Shown one piece after another: positions 44,268-53,958 of a stretch of 64,000 nucleotides of DNA. Within the stretch, counting starts at the first letter, position 1. The number at the start of each line of letters is the position of its first letter. The stretch spans positions 1,757,001 through 1,821,000 of the forward strand of contig NZ_JAUSVF010000001.1 in NCBI RefSeq assembly GCF_030814475.1. The letters run 5' to 3'. Source of the DNA: Pararhizobium capsulatum DSM 1112 (lineage in GTDB: Bacteria; Pseudomonadota; Alphaproteobacteria; Rhizobiales; Rhizobiaceae). The position numbers were made by a program, and so were the translations under genes. Under the pieces are notes generated by a model that was given only the letters and a program-made list of their open reading frames with translations, ran no database searches and was not told the DNA's origin.

Positions 44268-44963
44268 ATGCGCATTCTCGTGGTCGAAGACGACGTCAAT
44301 CTCAACCGACAGCTCGCGGAAGCGCTGAAGGAAGCCGGCTATGTCGTCGATCAGGCGTATGACGGTGAAGAGGGGCATTATCTCGGCGAAGGCGAGCCCT
44401 ATGACGCCGTAATCCTCGATATCGGCCTACCGGAGATGGACGGCATTACCGTTCTGGAAAAATGGCGCGGTGCCGGCAAGGTCATGCCGGTGCTGATCCT
44501 GACGGCGCGCGATCGCTGGAGCGACAAGGTTTCGGGGATCGATGCCGGGGCCGATGACTATGTGGCCAAGCCCTTCCATGTCGAGGAGGTGCTGGCCCGT
44601 ATCCGCGCACTGATCCGGCGTGCGGCAGGTCATGCGAGCTCCGAGATCGTCTGTGGACCCGTCAGGCTCGATACCAAGGCTTCGAAGGCGACGGTAGACG
44701 GGGTTCAGCTGAAGCTGACGTCCCACGAATTCCGCCTTCTCTCTTACCTCATGCACCATATGGGCCAGGCCGTGTCACGCACGGAGCTGGTCGAGCACAT
44801 GTACGATCAGGATTTCGACCGTGATTCCAATACGATCGAGGTTTTCGTCGGACGCCTGCGCAAGAAGATCGGTAACGACCTGATCGAAACTGTGCGTGGG
44901 CTCGGTTATCGCATGCAGCCGCCGGGCGCCGGCGCGTTGGCAGACAAGAGCGCCAAGTCCTGA
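44268..44963 (+). CDS. feuP: OmpR-family response regulator FeuP
   Basis: A 231-residue regulator from ATG 44268, with AGAGGAAAA upstream. The receiver has MRILVVEDDVNLNRQLAEAL, phospho-acceptor Asp51 in DAVILDIGLPEMDG, Thr in LILTARDRW and Lys in DDYVAKPFH. The winged-helix output contains LTSHEFRLLSYLMHHMGQAV and RDSNTIEVFVGRLRKKIG. FeuP in Sinorhizobium activates ndvA and other genes for cyclic glucan export and osmoadaptation. The partner kinase lies 274 bases downstream behind repeats. Confidence 0.85.
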   Translation: MRILVVEDDVNLNRQLAEALKEAGYVVDQAYDGEEGHYLGEGEPYDAVILDIGLPEMDGITVLEKWRGAGKVMPVLILTARDRWSDKVSGIDAGADDYVAKPFHVEEVLARIRALIRRAAGHASSEIVCGPVRLDTKASKATVDGVQLKLTSHEFRLLSYLMHHMGQAVSRTELVEHMYDQDFDRDSNTIEVFVGRLRKKIGNDLIETVRGLGYRMQPPGAGALADKSAKS

Positions 44964-45020
44964 TCGGAGCCGATATGCGAGGCGGTGGGGATATCAGGTT
45001 TCGGACGGTGCCTTCGGATG

Positions 45021-45145
45021 GTTTTACCCCCCTCTGTCACTTCGTGACATACCCCCCTCAAGGGGGAAGATGGGGAGCGAGAGGCGGCCTCGTGTCGATC
45101 TCCCCCCTTGAGGGGGAGATGCCCGACAGGGCAGAGGGGGGTATT
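45021..45145. repeat. Long palindromic repeat (second family) between feuP and feuQ
   Basis: ACCCCCCTCTGTCACTTCGT at the left and GACAGGGCAGAGGGGGGTAT at the right pair. CCCCCTCAAGGGGG and its mirror CCCCCTTGAGGGGG form the inner arms. This is the same type as the 31821-31922 element. Confidence 0.75.
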
Positions 45146-45159
45146 GTGCGGCCCAACCA

Positions 45160-45222
45160 GCCCGCCCCCTCATTCAGCGCTGCCCGCCACATACTCCCCG
45201 CCGGGGAGAAGAGGGAGCAAAC
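45160..45222. repeat. Half-RIME between feuP and feuQ
   Basis: CCGCCCCCTCATTCAGCGCT, then ACTCCCCGCCGGGGAGAAGA and GGGAGCAA, match the right half of the RIME copies in the GTA cluster. It ends about 16 bases before the feuQ start. Confidence 0.7.
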
Positions 45223-45237
45223 CGGGTGTGACCGGAT

Positions 45238-46629
45238 ATGCTGAAACCGCAATCGCTGACGGCGCGCGTTCTTCTCGTTTCGACCATCTGGGCCGTCGCT
45301 GCTCTGGTCGTAATCGGCGTGGTCATCTCCACCCTCTATCGGCAGGGATCCGAGCGCGGCTTTCAAGATCTTTTGCGCGCGCAGCTTTACAACGTTATCA
45401 ACTCGGTGGTCGTCAACGACAAATCCGTCCTGGCGGGCAGTCCGCAGCTGGGCGACCTGCGGTTCTCGCAACCCCAGACAGGTTGGTACTGGATCGTCGA
45501 GCCAATCGGTGAGTTCGATACGCCGACGCTGATGTCGACATCGCTGGGCAACGGCAAATTGCCGATCCCTAGTGTGGACGAAGTGCCGTTCGACATTCGC
45601 TATGAACGCTTTTATACGACGACGGATTCGTTCGGCAATTCGGTGGAGGTGGCGGAAACGGAAGTCGTTCTCGATATCCAGGGACATACGGCCCGCTTTC
45701 GCGTTGCGGGCAATCGCGATGTTTTGGAAAGCGATATCAACGACTTCAACCGCAATCTTTATCTTGCCTTGTCCATCTTCGGTTTCGGTGGTCTCGGCAT
45801 GAATGCGCTGGCAATCCTGTTCGGGTTACGACCTCTTGACCAGGCACGACGTTCGCTGGAAAAAATCCGGGCCGGCGAAAGTGAGCGGCTCGACGGCGAT
45901 TTTCCGCGCGAAATTCAGCCGCTGGCAAGCGAGGTCAATGCTCTGATTGAGAGCAACCGGCGGATCATCGAGCGAGCGCGCATGCAGGTCGGCAATCTCG
46001 CCCATTCGCTGAAGACGCCGATCGCGGTGTTGATCAATGAGGCGCGGGTGCTGGAAGCGCCGCATGGCGATCTCGTCAGGAATCAAGCTGATGCCATGCA
46101 GATGCAGGTGCAATCCTATCTGAACCGTGCCCGTATTGCGGCCCAGAGGGAAAGCGTGCTGGCGCGTACCGAGGTTGAGCCTGCGCTGGAGCGGCTCGTC
46201 AGGGTCATGCGACGGCTTCATCCCGACAAGAACTTCGAATTTTCCGTATCTGCACCCGGGTTGATGCTGGCGATGGAACAGCAGGACGTTGAGGAAACGA
46301 TTGGTAACCTGCTGGACAACGCCGCCCGCTATGCTGGCGCACAGGTCCATATCATCGCGCAGCCGGCTCCGGAAAACGTGCATGGCAGCGATCCCGGTCG
46401 GCGGCACTGGGTCACGATCGATGTTGAGGATGACGGGCCGGGGCTTGAGCCGGAACAGATCGCCATTGCCATCAAGCGGGGCAAGCGGCTTGATGAAAGC
46501 AAACCGGGAACCGGGCTCGGCCTGTCTATCGTCAAGGAAATTGCCGGTGAGTATCACGGCAAGCTCGGGCTCTCTCGTGCGGAAATCGGTGGCCTGAGAG
46601 CGCAGCTCATTTTACCGGGCGTAAGCTGA
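45238..46629 (+). CDS. feuQ: Sensor histidine kinase FeuQ
   Basis: A 463-residue kinase from ATG 45238. One helix at 13-35, a periplasmic domain of about 130 residues (containing TGWYWIVEPIGEFDTPTLMS), a second helix at about 180-200 and a HAMP linker precede the catalytic part. The His is in NLAHSLKTPIAVLINEARVL (about 256), and the ATPase has GNLLDNAARYAGAQV, DDGPGL and GTGLGLSIVKEIAG, as in PhoQ/FeuQ kinases. Its periplasmic part is the expected contact for FeuN. The start has no clear RBS because a half-RIME abuts it. Confidence 0.85.
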   Translation: MLKPQSLTARVLLVSTIWAVAALVVIGVVISTLYRQGSERGFQDLLRAQLYNVINSVVVNDKSVLAGSPQLGDLRFSQPQTGWYWIVEPIGEFDTPTLMSTSLGNGKLPIPSVDEVPFDIRYERFYTTTDSFGNSVEVAETEVVLDIQGHTARFRVAGNRDVLESDINDFNRNLYLALSIFGFGGLGMNALAILFGLRPLDQARRSLEKIRAGESERLDGDFPREIQPLASEVNALIESNRRIIERARMQVGNLAHSLKTPIAVLINEARVLEAPHGDLVRNQADAMQMQVQSYLNRARIAAQRESVLARTEVEPALERLVRVMRRLHPDKNFEFSVSAPGLMLAMEQQDVEETIGNLLDNAARYAGAQVHIIAQPAPENVHGSDPGRRHWVTIDVEDDGPGLEPEQIAIAIKRGKRLDESKPGTGLGLSIVKEIAGEYHGKLGLSRAEIGGLRAQLILPGVS

Positions 46630-46852
46630 GCTTTATTCACCCGCACTGCAAAACAAACGTGACTTTTTTGACAGGGTTGTCTGCAAAATAAGCAAAAGCT
46701 TGTGCGAATACGGCACCCCCAAGGATCAAAGGTTGCCTGCCTGCTGAGCAAATGCAAAAAAGACGGGAGTCACGGAGTCGTGCTTTGGCCCAGAAGAGTG
46801 GAAGCGCGATGATGAACACGACGCAAACGCGAGAGCTGGATAGTCCCGCATC

Positions 46853-47290
46853 ATGAACCAGAACGTCTGCTTGACCCTTTCCGCGACCGCAAGAGCAGGT
46901 GTTGTGCTTGCGGGCTGCGCATTGCTGCTCGGCAGCTGCGCATCGACTGGGGCAGTGGGCAGCACGCAGGTCGCTGCCGGGTCAGCATCCTATATCGCCG
47001 CCCTCGGCGGCGGCATCGTCGGGCACGAGAGCAACCTTTCCTTGAGCAAGGCCGATCGCCAGCGCGCGCTTGAGGCCGAGTATCGCGCGCTTGAGGCGGC
47101 GCCGGGCGGTCAACCTGTCGTGTGGCAGGGCTCGGGCGTCAGTGGTTCGGTCGTGGCGACAGCCCCCTATCAGGTTGGTTCCCAGAACTGCCGCCAGTAC
47201 AGCCACACAGTCTCGGTCAAAGGGCAGGACAATGTTGCGCGTGGCGTGGCCTGCCGCAACGGCGATGGCAGCTGGACGCCTCTTACCTGA
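46853..47290 (+). CDS. Surface-antigen-like lipoprotein (17 kDa/RT0821 type)
   Basis: A 145-residue protein. The signal LTLSATARAGVVLAGCALLL ends in the lipobox LLGSC. The mature part has a glycine-rich hairpin (YIAALGGGIVGHESNLSLSK), then LSKADRQRALEAEYRALEAA and a C-terminal beta domain with CRQYSHTVSVKGQDNVARGV and ACRNGDGSW, typical of RT0821/Lpp0805 outer-membrane antigens. It is commonly found just before ccmI in Rhizobiales, as here. Likely sorted to the outer membrane. Confidence 0.8.
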   Translation: MNQNVCLTLSATARAGVVLAGCALLLGSCASTGAVGSTQVAAGSASYIAALGGGIVGHESNLSLSKADRQRALEAEYRALEAAPGGQPVVWQGSGVSGSVVATAPYQVGSQNCRQYSHTVSVKGQDNVARGVACRNGDGSWTPLT

Positions 47291-47383
47291 CGATTACGTC
47301 CTCTTGCGGCGAAACGCCTCAAATTTCGACCAGAACTGGTTTTCCAGTTGGAAAGCCGGGGTGCGCATAGTAATTGATCGCAC

Positions 47384-48529
47384 ATGCTGTTCTGGATCCT
47401 CGTTCCCATCCTGACGGCGGCTGTCGCCGCCGTTCTGCTTCTGCCGCTGATGCGGGCGGATGCGCGCACCGAAATTCCGCAATCCCACGATGTCGAGGTC
47501 TATCGCGACCAGCTGGCCGAGCTGAAGCGTGACACGGCCAATGGTCTGATTTCCGGAGACGAAGCCGAGTTTGCACGCGCTGAAGTGGCGCGGCGGTTGC
47601 TCGTGGCAAGCGATGCCGTCAAGATGGCTGCACCTGTTGCCAGGCGCCGGGCAAACCGGATTGCACAGGCTGCAGTTATCGTCTTTCTGCCGCTAACGGG
47701 GCTCTGTCTTTACTTGGCGACGGGGCGTCCGGACATGCCGGATGCGCCGCTCGCCGCTCGCCTTGCCAACCCCGGCGACGATATCAACATTCTGGTTGCC
47801 AAGGCTGAGCAGCATCTTGTCAAGAACCCCGAAGACGGGGCGGGATGGGACCTGCTGGCGCCGATCTACTTTCGGGAAGGCCGGGTGGAAGACGCAGGCG
47901 CGGCATATCAGAATGCGATCCGGATTCTTGGGCCCACTCCAGCCCGGCTGGGCGGCTATGCCGAGAGCCTGATTGCACTTTCGGGTGGGTTGGTGACTGT
48001 CGATGCCCAAGCGGCATTGAAGCAGTCTCTGGCGATCGAGCCGGATGACCCGCGCTCCGAATATTATCTGGCGCTGGGTCTGAAGCAGCAGGGCAAGACC
48101 GAGGAAGCCCGCAACGCTTTTGAAGCGCTCGTGCGCTCGTCACCGGCCGAAGCGCCTTGGTTGCCACTCGTCAACAGCCATCTGGCAGAATTGCAAGGCG
48201 CTGCAGTGATGGGGGAGCGTGCGCAGAGCGCACCCGGCAATCCGACGCAAGCGGATGTTGCTGCTGCCCAGACGATGAGCGGTTCCGATCGCAACGCGAT
48301 GATCGAGGGCATGGTCTCCAATCTTGCTGAAAAGCTGGAGCAGGACCCCAATAATTTCGAAGGCTGGATGCGGATCATTCGTTCCTACACCGTGCTCGAC
48401 CGAAAGGCTGATGCGAGCGAGGCATTGCGCCGCGGACTTGCGGTGTTTCCTGCGGAAAGCCAGGAGGGGCGCGGCCTGCTGGCGCTTGCCCGCGAACTCG
48501 GCCTTTCCGCCGACAAGGATGTGAAATGA
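47384..48529 (+). CDS. ccmI: Cytochrome c maturation protein CcmI (CycH)
   Basis: A 381-residue protein. The N-terminal module has two membrane helices ([20 protein letters not shown] and [19 protein letters not shown]) with the CcmI-1 linker [20 protein letters not shown] between them. The periplasmic part is a TPR domain ([40 protein letters not shown]). CcmI holds apocytochrome c for haem ligation by CcmF/H. It opens a four-gene operon with overlapping ends (ATGA at 48526). Confidence 0.93.
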   Translation: MLFWILVPILTAAVAAVLLLPLMRADARTEIPQSHDVEVYRDQLAELKRDTANGLISGDEAEFARAEVARRLLVASDAVKMAAPVARRRANRIAQAAVIVFLPLTGLCLYLATGRPDMPDAPLAARLANPGDDINILVAKAEQHLVKNPEDGAGWDLLAPIYFREGRVEDAGAAYQNAIRILGPTPARLGGYAESLIALSGGLVTVDAQAALKQSLAIEPDDPRSEYYLALGLKQQGKTEEARNAFEALVRSSPAEAPWLPLVNSHLAELQGAAVMGERAQSAPGNPTQADVAAAQTMSGSDRNAMIEGMVSNLAEKLEQDPNNFEGWMRIIRSYTVLDRKADASEALRRGLAVFPAESQEGRGLLALARELGLSADKDVK

Positions 48530-48978
48530 CCCGGAAGCAGAAGAGACTGGCAGTTATTTGCGGCGGTGTCGGTTTCATCCTGGCAGCCGTGCTGCTCGTG
48601 ATGTTCGCCTTCAGCCAGTCGGTGGCCTATTTCTATGTGCCGGGCGATCTTGAGAAGACCACGCTTGCACCTGGAACGCGCATTCGCCTGGGGGGGCTGG
48701 TGGAAGACGGCTCTGTCAAACGTGGCGAGGGTACGACGATCAGCTTTGTGGTTACCGACACGATCAGCACTGTACCCGTAAGTTATACCGGAATTCTGCC
48801 GGACCTTTTCCGCGAAGGCCAGGGGGTCGTGGCGGAAGGTGCTTTTGATGCCGGTGGCAAGCTCTTTGTTGCTGATACCGTTCTTGCCAAGCATGATGAG
48901 ACCTACATGCCGAAGGACGTGGCCGACAGGTTGAAGGCCCAGGGCGTTTCGCTCGGCGGCAAGGAGACGATCCGATGA
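48526..48978 (+). CDS. ccmE: Haem chaperone CcmE (CycJ)
   Basis: A 150-residue haem chaperone. An N-terminal anchor ([20 protein letters not shown]) is followed by the OB-fold. The haem-binding motif is [13 protein letters not shown]: the His that attaches haem covalently and the Tyr four residues later. It has [20 protein letters not shown] and [16 protein letters not shown] as in all CcmE. It overlaps ccmI and ccmF by four bases on each side. Confidence 0.95.
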   Translation: MTRKQKRLAVICGGVGFILAAVLLVMFAFSQSVAYFYVPGDLEKTTLAPGTRIRLGGLVEDGSVKRGEGTTISFVVTDTISTVPVSYTGILPDLFREGQGVVAEGAFDAGGKLFVADTVLAKHDETYMPKDVADRLKAQGVSLGGKETIR

Positions 48979-50963
48979 TTATCGAGTTCGGTCATTATGC
49001 GCTGGTACTGGCGCTTGCGACCTCGATCCTGCAGTCGCTGCTGCCTGTTATCGGCGCCTGGCGGGGCGAGCGGTCACTGATGCAGAGTGGCACGACCGCT
49101 GCAATCACAAGCTTTGCACTGGTGGCGCTTTCCTTTGCGGTTTTGACCTATGCGCATGTGACGTCCGATTTCTCGGTGGCGAACGTGTGGGAGAACTCCC
49201 ACTCGATGATCCCGCTGCTCTATAAATATTCGGGTGTCTGGGGGAACCACGAAGGCTCGATGCTGCTCTGGCTGCTGATCCTGACGTTGTTCTCCGCGCT
49301 TGTGGCGGTCTTTGGCCGCAATCTGCCGGATACGTTGCGGGCAAATGTGCTCGGCGTGCAGGCCTGGATTGCCACCGCCTTCAGTTTGTTCATCCTGTTG
49401 ACCTCGAACCCATTTAACCGGCTGATGCCGGCGCCGGGCGAAGGCCGCGATCTCAATCCGGTCCTCCAGGATGTGGGTCTCGCGATCCATCCGCCACTGC
49501 TTTATCTCGGCTATGTCGGGTTTTCGGTTTGTTTTTCCTTTGCGGTGGCCGCGCTGATCGACGGCCGGATTGACGCGGCATGGGCGCGCTGGGTGAGGCC
49601 CTGGACGCTGGCCGCCTGGACATTTCTGACAGCCGGTATCGCCATGGGGTCCTACTGGGCTTACTACGAACTCGGTTGGGGTGGCTGGTGGTTCTGGGAT
49701 CCGGTCGAAAACGCATCCTTCATGCCGTGGCTTGCGGGCACGGCATTGCTTCACTCGGCGCTGGTGATGGAAAAGCGGGAGGCCTTGAAGATATGGACGG
49801 TGCTTCTGGCGATCCTGACCTTCTCCCTGTCGCTGCTTGGAACGTTCCTTGTGCGATCCGGGGTGCTGACCTCGGTCCACGCGTTTGCCAATGATCCGAC
49901 CCGCGGCATTTTCATCCTCGTCATTCTCGTGCTCTTTATCGGTGGTGCGCTCTCGCTGTTTGCTTTCAGGGCTGTGCGGCTCAAAGCGGGTGGCCTGTTT
50001 GCTCCGATTTCGAGAGAAGGGGCGTTGGTCTATAACAATCTCATCCTGACGACAGCGGCGGCAACGGTTCTCACCGGAACGCTCTATCCACTGGCGCTGG
50101 AGGCATTGACCGGCGCCAAGATTTCGGTCGGACCGCCGTTCTTCAACATGACTTTCGGGTTGCTGATGCTGCCGCTGCTGCTGGCGGTTCCATTTGGACC
50201 CTTGCTTGCCTGGAAGCGCGGCGATTTGCTTGGAGCGGCACAGCGGCTCTTTGCGGCAATCGGGCTTGGGCTGGCGGTTGCTCTCGGTGTGTTCTATGCG
50301 CGCTATGGCGGGCCGGTGATGGCGGCTGCCGGTATCGGCTTGGGCATTTATCTGATTGCGGGTTCTCTGACCGATCTGGTTTTGCGTGCCGGGATCGGGA
50401 GGTTGCCATTGGCAACTGCGTGGGCGCGGCTGAAGGGCCTGCCGCGTTCCTCCTTCGGAACAACGCTTGCCCACGCCGGCGTTGGCGTCACGCTGATAGG
50501 GATCGTGGCGGTCACTGCCTACGAGACGGAGACGATCGTCGAGATGAAGCCGGGCACGACGGTCGAGGCGGGCGGTTTTACGCTGCGTTTTGACGGAATG
50601 CGCGAAGGCAACGGGCCGAACTTCACGGAAGAGTCCGCGCATTTCGACATCCTGAGCGGCGGTGTCGTGGTGAGCGACTTCTGGTCCTCCAAGCGCATCT
50701 ACACGGCACGTCGCATGCCGACGACGGAGGCGGGTATCCGCACCTTCGGCACCAGTCAACTCTATGTTTCGCTCGGCGATCCCGCGCCCGATGGTGCGAT
50801 GGTGATACGCATCTGGTGGAAGCCGTTTATCCTCTGCATCTGGGGTGGGGCAGTGCTGATGATGATTGGTGGAGCTATTTCACTCAGCGATAGGCGCCTC
50901 CGCGTTGGGGTGCCGAAGAAGGCGAAGCCGCAACCGAAACTTGTCCTGGAGCCGGCCGAATGA
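48975..50963 (+). CDS. ccmF: Haem lyase subunit CcmF (CycK)
   Basis: A 662-residue polytopic protein. The tryptophan-rich haem-handling motif is [20 protein letters not shown], flanked by conserved His (HALVME-like [41 protein letters not shown]). The C-terminal periplasmic loop and last helix are complete. It accepts haem from CcmE and attaches it to apocytochrome c with CcmI and CcmH in the inner membrane. ATG overlaps ccmE (ATGA). Confidence 0.95.
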   Translation: MIIEFGHYALVLALATSILQSLLPVIGAWRGERSLMQSGTTAAITSFALVALSFAVLTYAHVTSDFSVANVWENSHSMIPLLYKYSGVWGNHEGSMLLWLLILTLFSALVAVFGRNLPDTLRANVLGVQAWIATAFSLFILLTSNPFNRLMPAPGEGRDLNPVLQDVGLAIHPPLLYLGYVGFSVCFSFAVAALIDGRIDAAWARWVRPWTLAAWTFLTAGIAMGSYWAYYELGWGGWWFWDPVENASFMPWLAGTALLHSALVMEKREALKIWTVLLAILTFSLSLLGTFLVRSGVLTSVHAFANDPTRGIFILVILVLFIGGALSLFAFRAVRLKAGGLFAPISREGALVYNNLILTTAAATVLTGTLYPLALEALTGAKISVGPPFFNMTFGLLMLPLLLAVPFGPLLAWKRGDLLGAAQRLFAAIGLGLAVALGVFYARYGGPVMAAAGIGLGIYLIAGSLTDLVLRAGIGRLPLATAWARLKGLPRSSFGTTLAHAGVGVTLIGIVAVTAYETETIVEMKPGTTVEAGGFTLRFDGMREGNGPNFTEESAHFDILSGGVVVSDFWSSKRIYTARRMPTTEAGIRTFGTSQLYVSLGDPAPDGAMVIRIWWKPFILCIWGGAVLMMIGGAISLSDRRLRVGVPKKAKPQPKLVLEPAE

Positions 50964-51424
50964 TGCGTCGGTCTATCCTTGCCCTGATCGTCCTTCTGTT
51001 GGCGGCGCCGGCATTTGCCGTCAATCCGGATGAGGTGATGAAGGACCCGGCGCTCGAGGCGCGCGCCCGCGCGCTTTCCGGCCAACTGCGCTGCATGGTT
51101 TGCCAGAACCAGTCGATTGACGATTCCAATGCCGAGCTCGCCAAAGATCTGAGAGTACTCGTGCGGGAGCGCATTGCCGGTGGCGATAGTGACGAGCAGG
51201 TGATCGCCTATGTCGTGTCCCGCTACGGCGAATTCGTCCTTCTGAAGCCACGCTTTGAAACCAAGACGCTTGTTCTTTGGGGAACGCCCGTGGCCTTGCT
51301 GGTTATCGGCGCCATCGCAATGGCTCTTGCCGCGCGTCGCAGGACCGGAAAGATAACCGGAACCGCGCTGACTTCCGATGAAAAGGCGCGTCTCGACGCG
51401 TTGCTCAAGGACGAAACCACCTGA
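50960..51424 (+). CDS. ccmH: Cytochrome c maturation thioreductase CcmH (CycL)
   Basis: A 154-residue protein with a signal peptide ([18 protein letters not shown]), the redox motif [20 protein letters not shown] (CxxC), [20 protein letters not shown] and a C-terminal membrane helix. It keeps apocytochrome haem-binding Cys reduced. It overlaps ccmF by four bases and closes the operon. No second CcmH domain is present, consistent with a separate CcmI. Confidence 0.95.
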   Translation: MMRRSILALIVLLLAAPAFAVNPDEVMKDPALEARARALSGQLRCMVCQNQSIDDSNAELAKDLRVLVRERIAGGDSDEQVIAYVVSRYGEFVLLKPRFETKTLVLWGTPVALLVIGAIAMALAARRRTGKITGTALTSDEKARLDALLKDETT

Positions 51425-51567
51425 TATCGCGGATTATTTTTCGCCCGTTCGAACATTACCAAAAATTCATTCGGCGGACACGCATCGGTAAGGTGGCTGC
51501 GCCTATTTCTTATCTCAACGATCGCTTTCCCCTCGCGATCTGTTCCAGAAGAGAAAAGGCAAATTCG

Positions 51568-53130
51568 ATGTTCAAGCCCTCGCGCCCCTCCCTGAAAACC
51601 GTGTTGAAGACATCGACCGTGGCCGGTCTTGCGGCGGTCATGCTGTCGACGGGTATCCCCGCTGCCATCACCCATTCCTTTGCCGCTCCGGTCAAGGTTG
51701 AAGCCCCGCAGGTTCCGAGCTTTGCCGACGTAGTCGACGCCGTTTCGCCGGCCGTCGTTTCGGTTCGTGTCCAGTCGCGCGCCAATCCTGTTTCCGACGA
51801 CGCGTCCAACGGCTTCAGCTTCGACTTCGGCGGTCCCGGCTTTGATGAACTGCCGGACGATCATCCGCTGAAGCGTTTCTTCCGTGAATTCGGTGGCCCG
51901 AACGGTGGTGGCGATCGCCACGCTGAGCGTGACCGTCCGCATCTCGGCAAGCCCGGCCCCGGCCGCCTGCGTCCGACCTCGCAGGGCTCCGGCTTCTTCA
52001 TCACCGAAGATGGCTACCTCGTTACCAACAATCACGTCGTTTCCGACGGTTCTGCGTTTACGGTCGTTCTCAACGACGGTACAGAGCTTGATGCCAAGCT
52101 AATCGGCAAGGACAGCCGCACCGATCTGGCCGTGCTGAAGGTCGATGACAAGCGCAAGTTCACCTACGTAAACTGGGCTGACGACAGCAAGGTTCGCGTT
52201 GGCGACTGGGTCGTTGCCGTCGGCAATCCTTTCGGTCTTGGCGGTACGGTGACGTCGGGCATCGTTTCGGCTCGCGGCCGTGATATCGGCTCCGGCCCAT
52301 ACGACGACTACCTGCAGGTTGATGCGGCCGTGAACCGTGGTAACTCGGGCGGCCCGACCTTCAACCTCTCTGGCGAAGTTGTCGGCATCAACACCGCGAT
52401 CTTCTCGCCTTCCGGCGGCAATGTCGGTATCGCCTTCGCGATCCCGGCCTCGGTTGCCAAGGATGTCGTTGCCGACCTGATGAAGGATGGCTCGGTCTCG
52501 CGCGGCTGGCTCGGCGTGCAGATCCAGCCGGTCAACAAGGACATCGCCGACTCGCTCGGTCTGGCAGAGGCCAGCGGGGCGCTTGTCGTCGAACCCCAGG
52601 CCGGATCGCCCGGTGAAAAGGCTGGCATCAAGAAGGGTGACGTCGTCACCGCCGTCAATGGCGATCCGATCAAGGGTCCGCGCGAGCTTGCCCGCAAGAT
52701 CGCGACGATGCGTCCCGGAACAACCGTCGATGTCGCCCTGTGGCGTGACGGCAAGTCGATCAGCGTCAAGCTGGAAATCGGCACCCTGCCGGCCGACACT
52801 CAGGAAGCCGCAGCCGATCCGGAACAGCAGCAGGAAGATCAGGCACCCGCCAGCGAGAAGGCACTCGCCGACCTCGGTGTAACTGTTGCCCCCTCCGATG
52901 ACGGCAATGGTGTCACGATCGCCTCTGTCGATCCGGACTCGGACGCCAGCGATCGCGGCCTGAAGGAAGGCGAGAAGATCGTCTCGGTCAACAACCAGGA
53001 GGTCAAGTCGGCTGACGACATCCTCAAGGTGATCGAGGCCGCCAAGAAGGACGGTCGCAGCAAGGCGCTGTTCCAGATCGAGGCGGACAACGCCAGCCGC
53101 TTCGTCGCCCTGCCGATCGACCAGGGCTGA
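51568..53130 (+). CDS. degP: Periplasmic serine protease/chaperone DegP (HtrA, Do family)
   Basis: A 520-residue protease. ATG 51568 (MFKPSRPSLK) follows AAAAGGC; a signal peptide with AGLAAVMLSTGIPAAITHSF is visible. The catalytic triad is His in YLVTNNHVVSDG (about 156), Asp in RTDLAVLKV (about 186) and Ser in NRGNSGGPTF (about 260). Two PDZ domains follow (SRGWLGVQIQPVNKDIADSL; ADLGVTVAPSDDGNGVTIAS). It removes or refolds damaged envelope proteins. The Pro/Gln-rich linker before PDZ2 is typical for rhizobia. The two-component pair downstream may regulate envelope stress. Confidence 0.93.
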   Translation: MFKPSRPSLKTVLKTSTVAGLAAVMLSTGIPAAITHSFAAPVKVEAPQVPSFADVVDAVSPAVVSVRVQSRANPVSDDASNGFSFDFGGPGFDELPDDHPLKRFFREFGGPNGGGDRHAERDRPHLGKPGPGRLRPTSQGSGFFITEDGYLVTNNHVVSDGSAFTVVLNDGTELDAKLIGKDSRTDLAVLKVDDKRKFTYVNWADDSKVRVGDWVVAVGNPFGLGGTVTSGIVSARGRDIGSGPYDDYLQVDAAVNRGNSGGPTFNLSGEVVGINTAIFSPSGGNVGIAFAIPASVAKDVVADLMKDGSVSRGWLGVQIQPVNKDIADSLGLAEASGALVVEPQAGSPGEKAGIKKGDVVTAVNGDPIKGPRELARKIATMRPGTTVDVALWRDGKSISVKLEIGTLPADTQEAAADPEQQQEDQAPASEKALADLGVTVAPSDDGNGVTIASVDPDSDASDRGLKEGEKIVSVNNQEVKSADDILKVIEAAKKDGRSKALFQIEADNASRFVALPIDQG

Positions 53131-53153
53131 GGCGCGCAGCTCTAAAGCGTATC

Positions 53154-53189
53154 GCGCCGCGAGACCGAAAGGTTTCGCGGCGCCTTTCG
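53154..53189 (+). terminator. Rho-independent terminator of degP
   Basis: GCGCCGCGAGACC pairs with GGTTTCGCGGCGC (one G-U) around a GAAA tetraloop, then CTTTCGTTTCG. It begins 24 bases after the degP stop. Confidence 0.8.
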
Positions 53190-53256
53190 TTTCGCCGATA
53201 ACCTCGCTGTCAAAGGCGCAGGCAAAGCCGGTTGTGAAAGGTGAGGGTCCGGGACT

Positions 53257-53958
53257 ATGGTCACCCGTATGAAGATTCTGATTATCGAAGACGATCTCGA
53301 AGCCGCCGCCTATCTTGCCAAAGCCTTTCGCGAGGCCGGTATCGTATCGGACCACGCCAGTGATGGCGAAAGCGGGCTGTTCATGGCCAGTGAAAATGCC
53401 TACGACGTGCTGGTGATCGACCGCATGCTGCCGCGACGCGACGGGCTGTCGGTGATTTCCGAACTGCGGCGCAAGGGTATCCATACACCGGTTCTCATCC
53501 TCTCAGCACTCGGCCAAGTCGATGACCGTGTCACCGGTCTTCGCGCGGGCGGCGATGACTATCTTCCGAAACCTTACTCGTTCAACGAATTGCTGGCGCG
53601 CGTCGAGGTCCTCGGTCGCCGCAAGGGCGCGCCGGAACAGGATATGGTCTATCGGGTCGGCGATCTCGAGCTCGACCGGCTGTCCCATACCGTTCGCCGG
53701 CAAGGCAAGGAGATCGTTCTACAGCCGCGTGAATTCCGGTTGCTCGAATATCTGATGAAGAATTCGGGGCAGGTGGTTACGCGCACCATGCTTCTGGAGA
53801 ATGTCTGGGACTATCATTTCGATCCTCAGACCAACGTCATCGACGTGCACGTATCGCGGCTGCGCTCCAAGATTGAGAAGGATTTCGATGCGCCGCTGCT
53901 GCGCACCGTGCGCGGGGCGGGCTACATGATCAAGGATGAGGCGCGAGCTGACGGATGA
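53257..53958 (+). CDS. OmpR-family response regulator
   Basis: A 233-residue regulator. Receiver: MKILIIEDDLEAAAYLAKAF, acceptor Asp55 in VLVIDRMLPRRDG, then LILSALGQVDDR and DDYLPKPYS. Output: LQPREFRLLEYLMKNSGQVV and TNVIDVHVSRLRSKIEKDF. The start could also be ATG 53269, which gives the usual MKILIIED N-terminus. Its stop overlaps the kinase start (ATGA). It resembles the SMc02366-type regulator that follows degP1 in Sinorhizobium; the target genes are not known, and degP is an obvious candidate. Confidence 0.88.
   Translation: MVTRMKILIIEDDLEAAAYLAKAFREAGIVSDHASDGESGLFMASENAYDVLVIDRMLPRRDGLSVISELRRKGIHTPVLILSALGQVDDRVTGLRAGGDDYLPKPYSFNELLARVEVLGRRKGAPEQDMVYRVGDLELDRLSHTVRRQGKEIVLQPREFRLLEYLMKNSGQVVTRTMLLENVWDYHFDPQTNVIDVHVSRLRSKIEKDFDAPLLRTVRGAGYMIKDEARADG

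Noticed and set aside
46665..46700. TTGACA resembling a -35 element before the surface-antigen gene
   Set aside because: No acceptable -10 element at 16-18 bases.
49074..50759. A 561-residue minus-strand frame
   Set aside because: Mirror of ccmF, highly charged and without any recognisable domain or RBS.
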